A stretch of DNA of 23,932 nucleotides from Xanthomonas translucens pv. translucens DSM 18974. GTDB lineage: Bacteria > Pseudomonadota > Gammaproteobacteria > Xanthomonadales > Xanthomonadaceae. The translations under genes and the position numbers were made by a program. Below, piece after piece: positions 23,083 through 23,932 of the stretch; position 1 is the first letter of the stretch, and each line of letters starts with the position of its first letter. Below the pieces are notes generated by a model. That model was not told the DNA's origin and made no database searches. It saw only the letters and a list, made by a program, of their open reading frames with translations. The stretch is taken from NCBI RefSeq assembly GCF_000331775.1, contig NZ_CAPJ01000265.1, positions 1 through 23,932 of the forward strand. Direction: 5' to 3'.

Positions 23083-23797
23083 CGCGACACCCGTGAGCGA
23101 AGTGCTCGACGCATGGCGGCAGCGGCAGGCCGAGCGCCTGGATCCGCTGCGTTTCCGTTTCATCGAAGCGCTGGCGCGACGCGTCGATGCGCATCATGGC
23201 CAAGCGCGGCACCTGCTCGAGCAGAAACTGTCCGCGCTGCTCGACGCCTATGCCGCGGACCTGGCCGGGATACCGGCTGCGACAACCGCCGATGCCGATG
23301 CCGATACCGACGGCGGCGCGGCCATCGCTGTCGCCGATGCCGATACCGCGCCTCCCGCGACTGCGACTGCGATCGCGCGCAGCCCGCTCGGCGAACTGCT
23401 GCAGCGATTCGCCGGTGGCGCCGCGAGTGACGCGAACGACACGAGTGGCGCGAACGACGCAGTAAACGCCGTGCCGCCGCAGTCTGCGCAGCAACTGCCC
23501 GCACTCGATGATGCGCGCAGACTGTGGACCGAGCTGCGCAGCCGCAGCCAGCTGCGGCAATCGCTGCAGCAGGCCCCTTCCGATGCCGGCCCGCTGAATT
23601 CCGGCGTGCTGGTGCACCGCGCGCTGGCGCTGATGCGCACCCTGTCGCCGGGCTACCTGCAGCAGTTCCTGGCCTACGTCGATGCGCTGTCGTGGCTGCA
23701 GCAACTGCACGACGCCGGCGCGCTGGCGACGCCGCACAAGCCCGACGCCGCCATCGGCAAGAAGCCGGCGCGCGGCAAGCCGCGCAAGCGCGGTTGA
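23072..23797 (+). CDS. DUF2894 family protein, last gene of the motor-like operon
   Basis: The protein has 241 residues from ATG 23072, overlapping the previous gene by 11 bases; GTG 23093 is an alternative start. It has three parts. The first is an N-terminal helical block (EVLDAWRQRQAERLDPLRFRFIEALARRV..LLEQKLSALLDAY). The second is a low-complexity linker (about 66-140) rich in Ala, Asp and Thr, with repeated GCCGATGCCGAT-type DNA. The third is a C-terminal helical block (LWTELRSRSQLRQSLQQAP, SGVLVHRALALMRTLSPGYLQQFLAYVDALSWLQQL) that is the DUF2894 core. The tail is basic (KKPARGKPRKRG) and could touch nucleic acid or membrane. No signal peptide, no membrane helix and no known catalytic motif are seen. 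It is presumably a cytoplasmic partner of the motor subunits. Function unknown. Confidence 0.8.
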   Translation: MRADATPVSEVLDAWRQRQAERLDPLRFRFIEALARRVDAHHGQARHLLEQKLSALLDAYAADLAGIPAATTADADADTDGGAAIAVADADTAPPATATAIARSPLGELLQRFAGGAASDANDTSGANDAVNAVPPQSAQQLPALDDARRLWTELRSRSQLRQSLQQAPSDAGPLNSGVLVHRALALMRTLSPGYLQQFLAYVDALSWLQQLHDAGALATPHKPDAAIGKKPARGKPRKRG

Positions 23798-23842
23798 ACG
23801 TGCCGCCAAGCGCTGACCAATCAGGCGGCGATAACGCACCCT

Positions 23843-23908
23843 GTAGGAGCGGCTTCAGCCGCGACGGGCGTTACCGATAATGCCTGTCGCGGCTGAAGCC
23901 GCTCCTAC
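23843..23908. repeat. REP doublet 4 (GGCTTCAGCC class) after the motor operon
   Basis: GTAGGAGCGGCTTCAGCCGC at 23843 and its exact inverse ending at 23908 flank a 26-base centre. It begins 46 bases after the DUF2894 stop, the normal place for a REP at the end of an operon. It is the same class as the doublets at 6041 and 6265. Confidence 0.92.
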
Positions 23909-23932
23909 AGGTGGCTCATCCGGATGACGCGA

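Noticed and set aside
23280..23350. A short tandem repeat as a phase-variation site in the DUF2894 gene
   Set aside because: The GCCGAT-type units are imperfect and in multiples of three, so slippage would change linker length and not the frame.
19483..23797. A canonical Zorya type I or II defence system
   Set aside because: The motor-like pair is present but no ZorC, helicase/nuclease ZorD or HNH nuclease ZorE can be seen, and the flanking genes are DUF3348 and DUF2894.

Overview
The window is a GC-rich bacterial chromosome segment. It most resembles a member of the Xanthomonadaceae, probably Xanthomonas or a close relative. The basis is very high GC at third codon positions, REP doublets of the GTAGGAGCGGCTTCAGCCGCGAC type, a Xanthomonas/Caulobacter-style TonB-dependent receptor, and a DUF3348/DUF802/OmpA/DUF2894 gene set. 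Species assignment is inference only. No tRNA, rRNA, CRISPR array, transposase gene or prophage is visible.

Layout. (1) 1-662: the 3' part of a Cache-type sensor gene, broken by an in-frame amber codon. (2) 700-2506: three small exported proteins, namely a BamE/OmlA-like protein on the minus strand and, divergently, a second small exported protein and a SlyB-like glycine-zipper protein. Clear intrinsic terminators lie on both sides. (3) 2524-3525: gapA (glycolytic GAPDH, minus strand). (4) 3625-5060: two tandem OmpW-family porin paralogues, the first behind a perfect FNR/ANR-type box. (5) 5167-5979: a secreted S1/P1-type zinc nuclease, apparently on a leaderless transcript. (6) 5980-6557: an intergenic REP cluster. 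(7) 6558-8106: a compact persulfide-response operon of rhodanese, BigR/SqrR-type ArsR repressor with both sensing cysteines, and persulfide dioxygenase, behind an AT-rich palindromic operator. (8) 8222-10407: modABC molybdate uptake, with a ModC that lacks the C-terminal TOBE/MOP domain. (9) 10477-11034: a flavin-reductase-like protein. (10) 11196-13151: a large acetyl-CoA hydrolase/CoA-transferase family protein. (11) 13333-17360: a secreted Ca2+-dependent-type PI-PLC followed by a TonB-dependent receptor. (12) 17537-19220: an L,D-transpeptidase and a membrane-anchored LytM/M23 endopeptidase, forming a peptidoglycan-remodelling pair. (13) 19483-23797: a four-gene operon DUF3348 - DUF802 (MotA/ZorA-like channel with a ~560-residue helical tail) - MotB/OmpA-like stator with a transmembrane Asp - DUF2894, closed by another REP doublet.

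The most interesting locus is the last operon. Its two central proteins look like the two halves of a peptidoglycan-anchored, ion-driven 5:2 motor of the MotAB/ZorAB class. They are encoded with two proteins of unknown function in place of the Zorya effectors ZorC/D/E, and they lie directly downstream of peptidoglycan-modifying enzymes. It is a good candidate for an uncharacterised envelope motor or defence system. Its role cannot be settled from the sequence.
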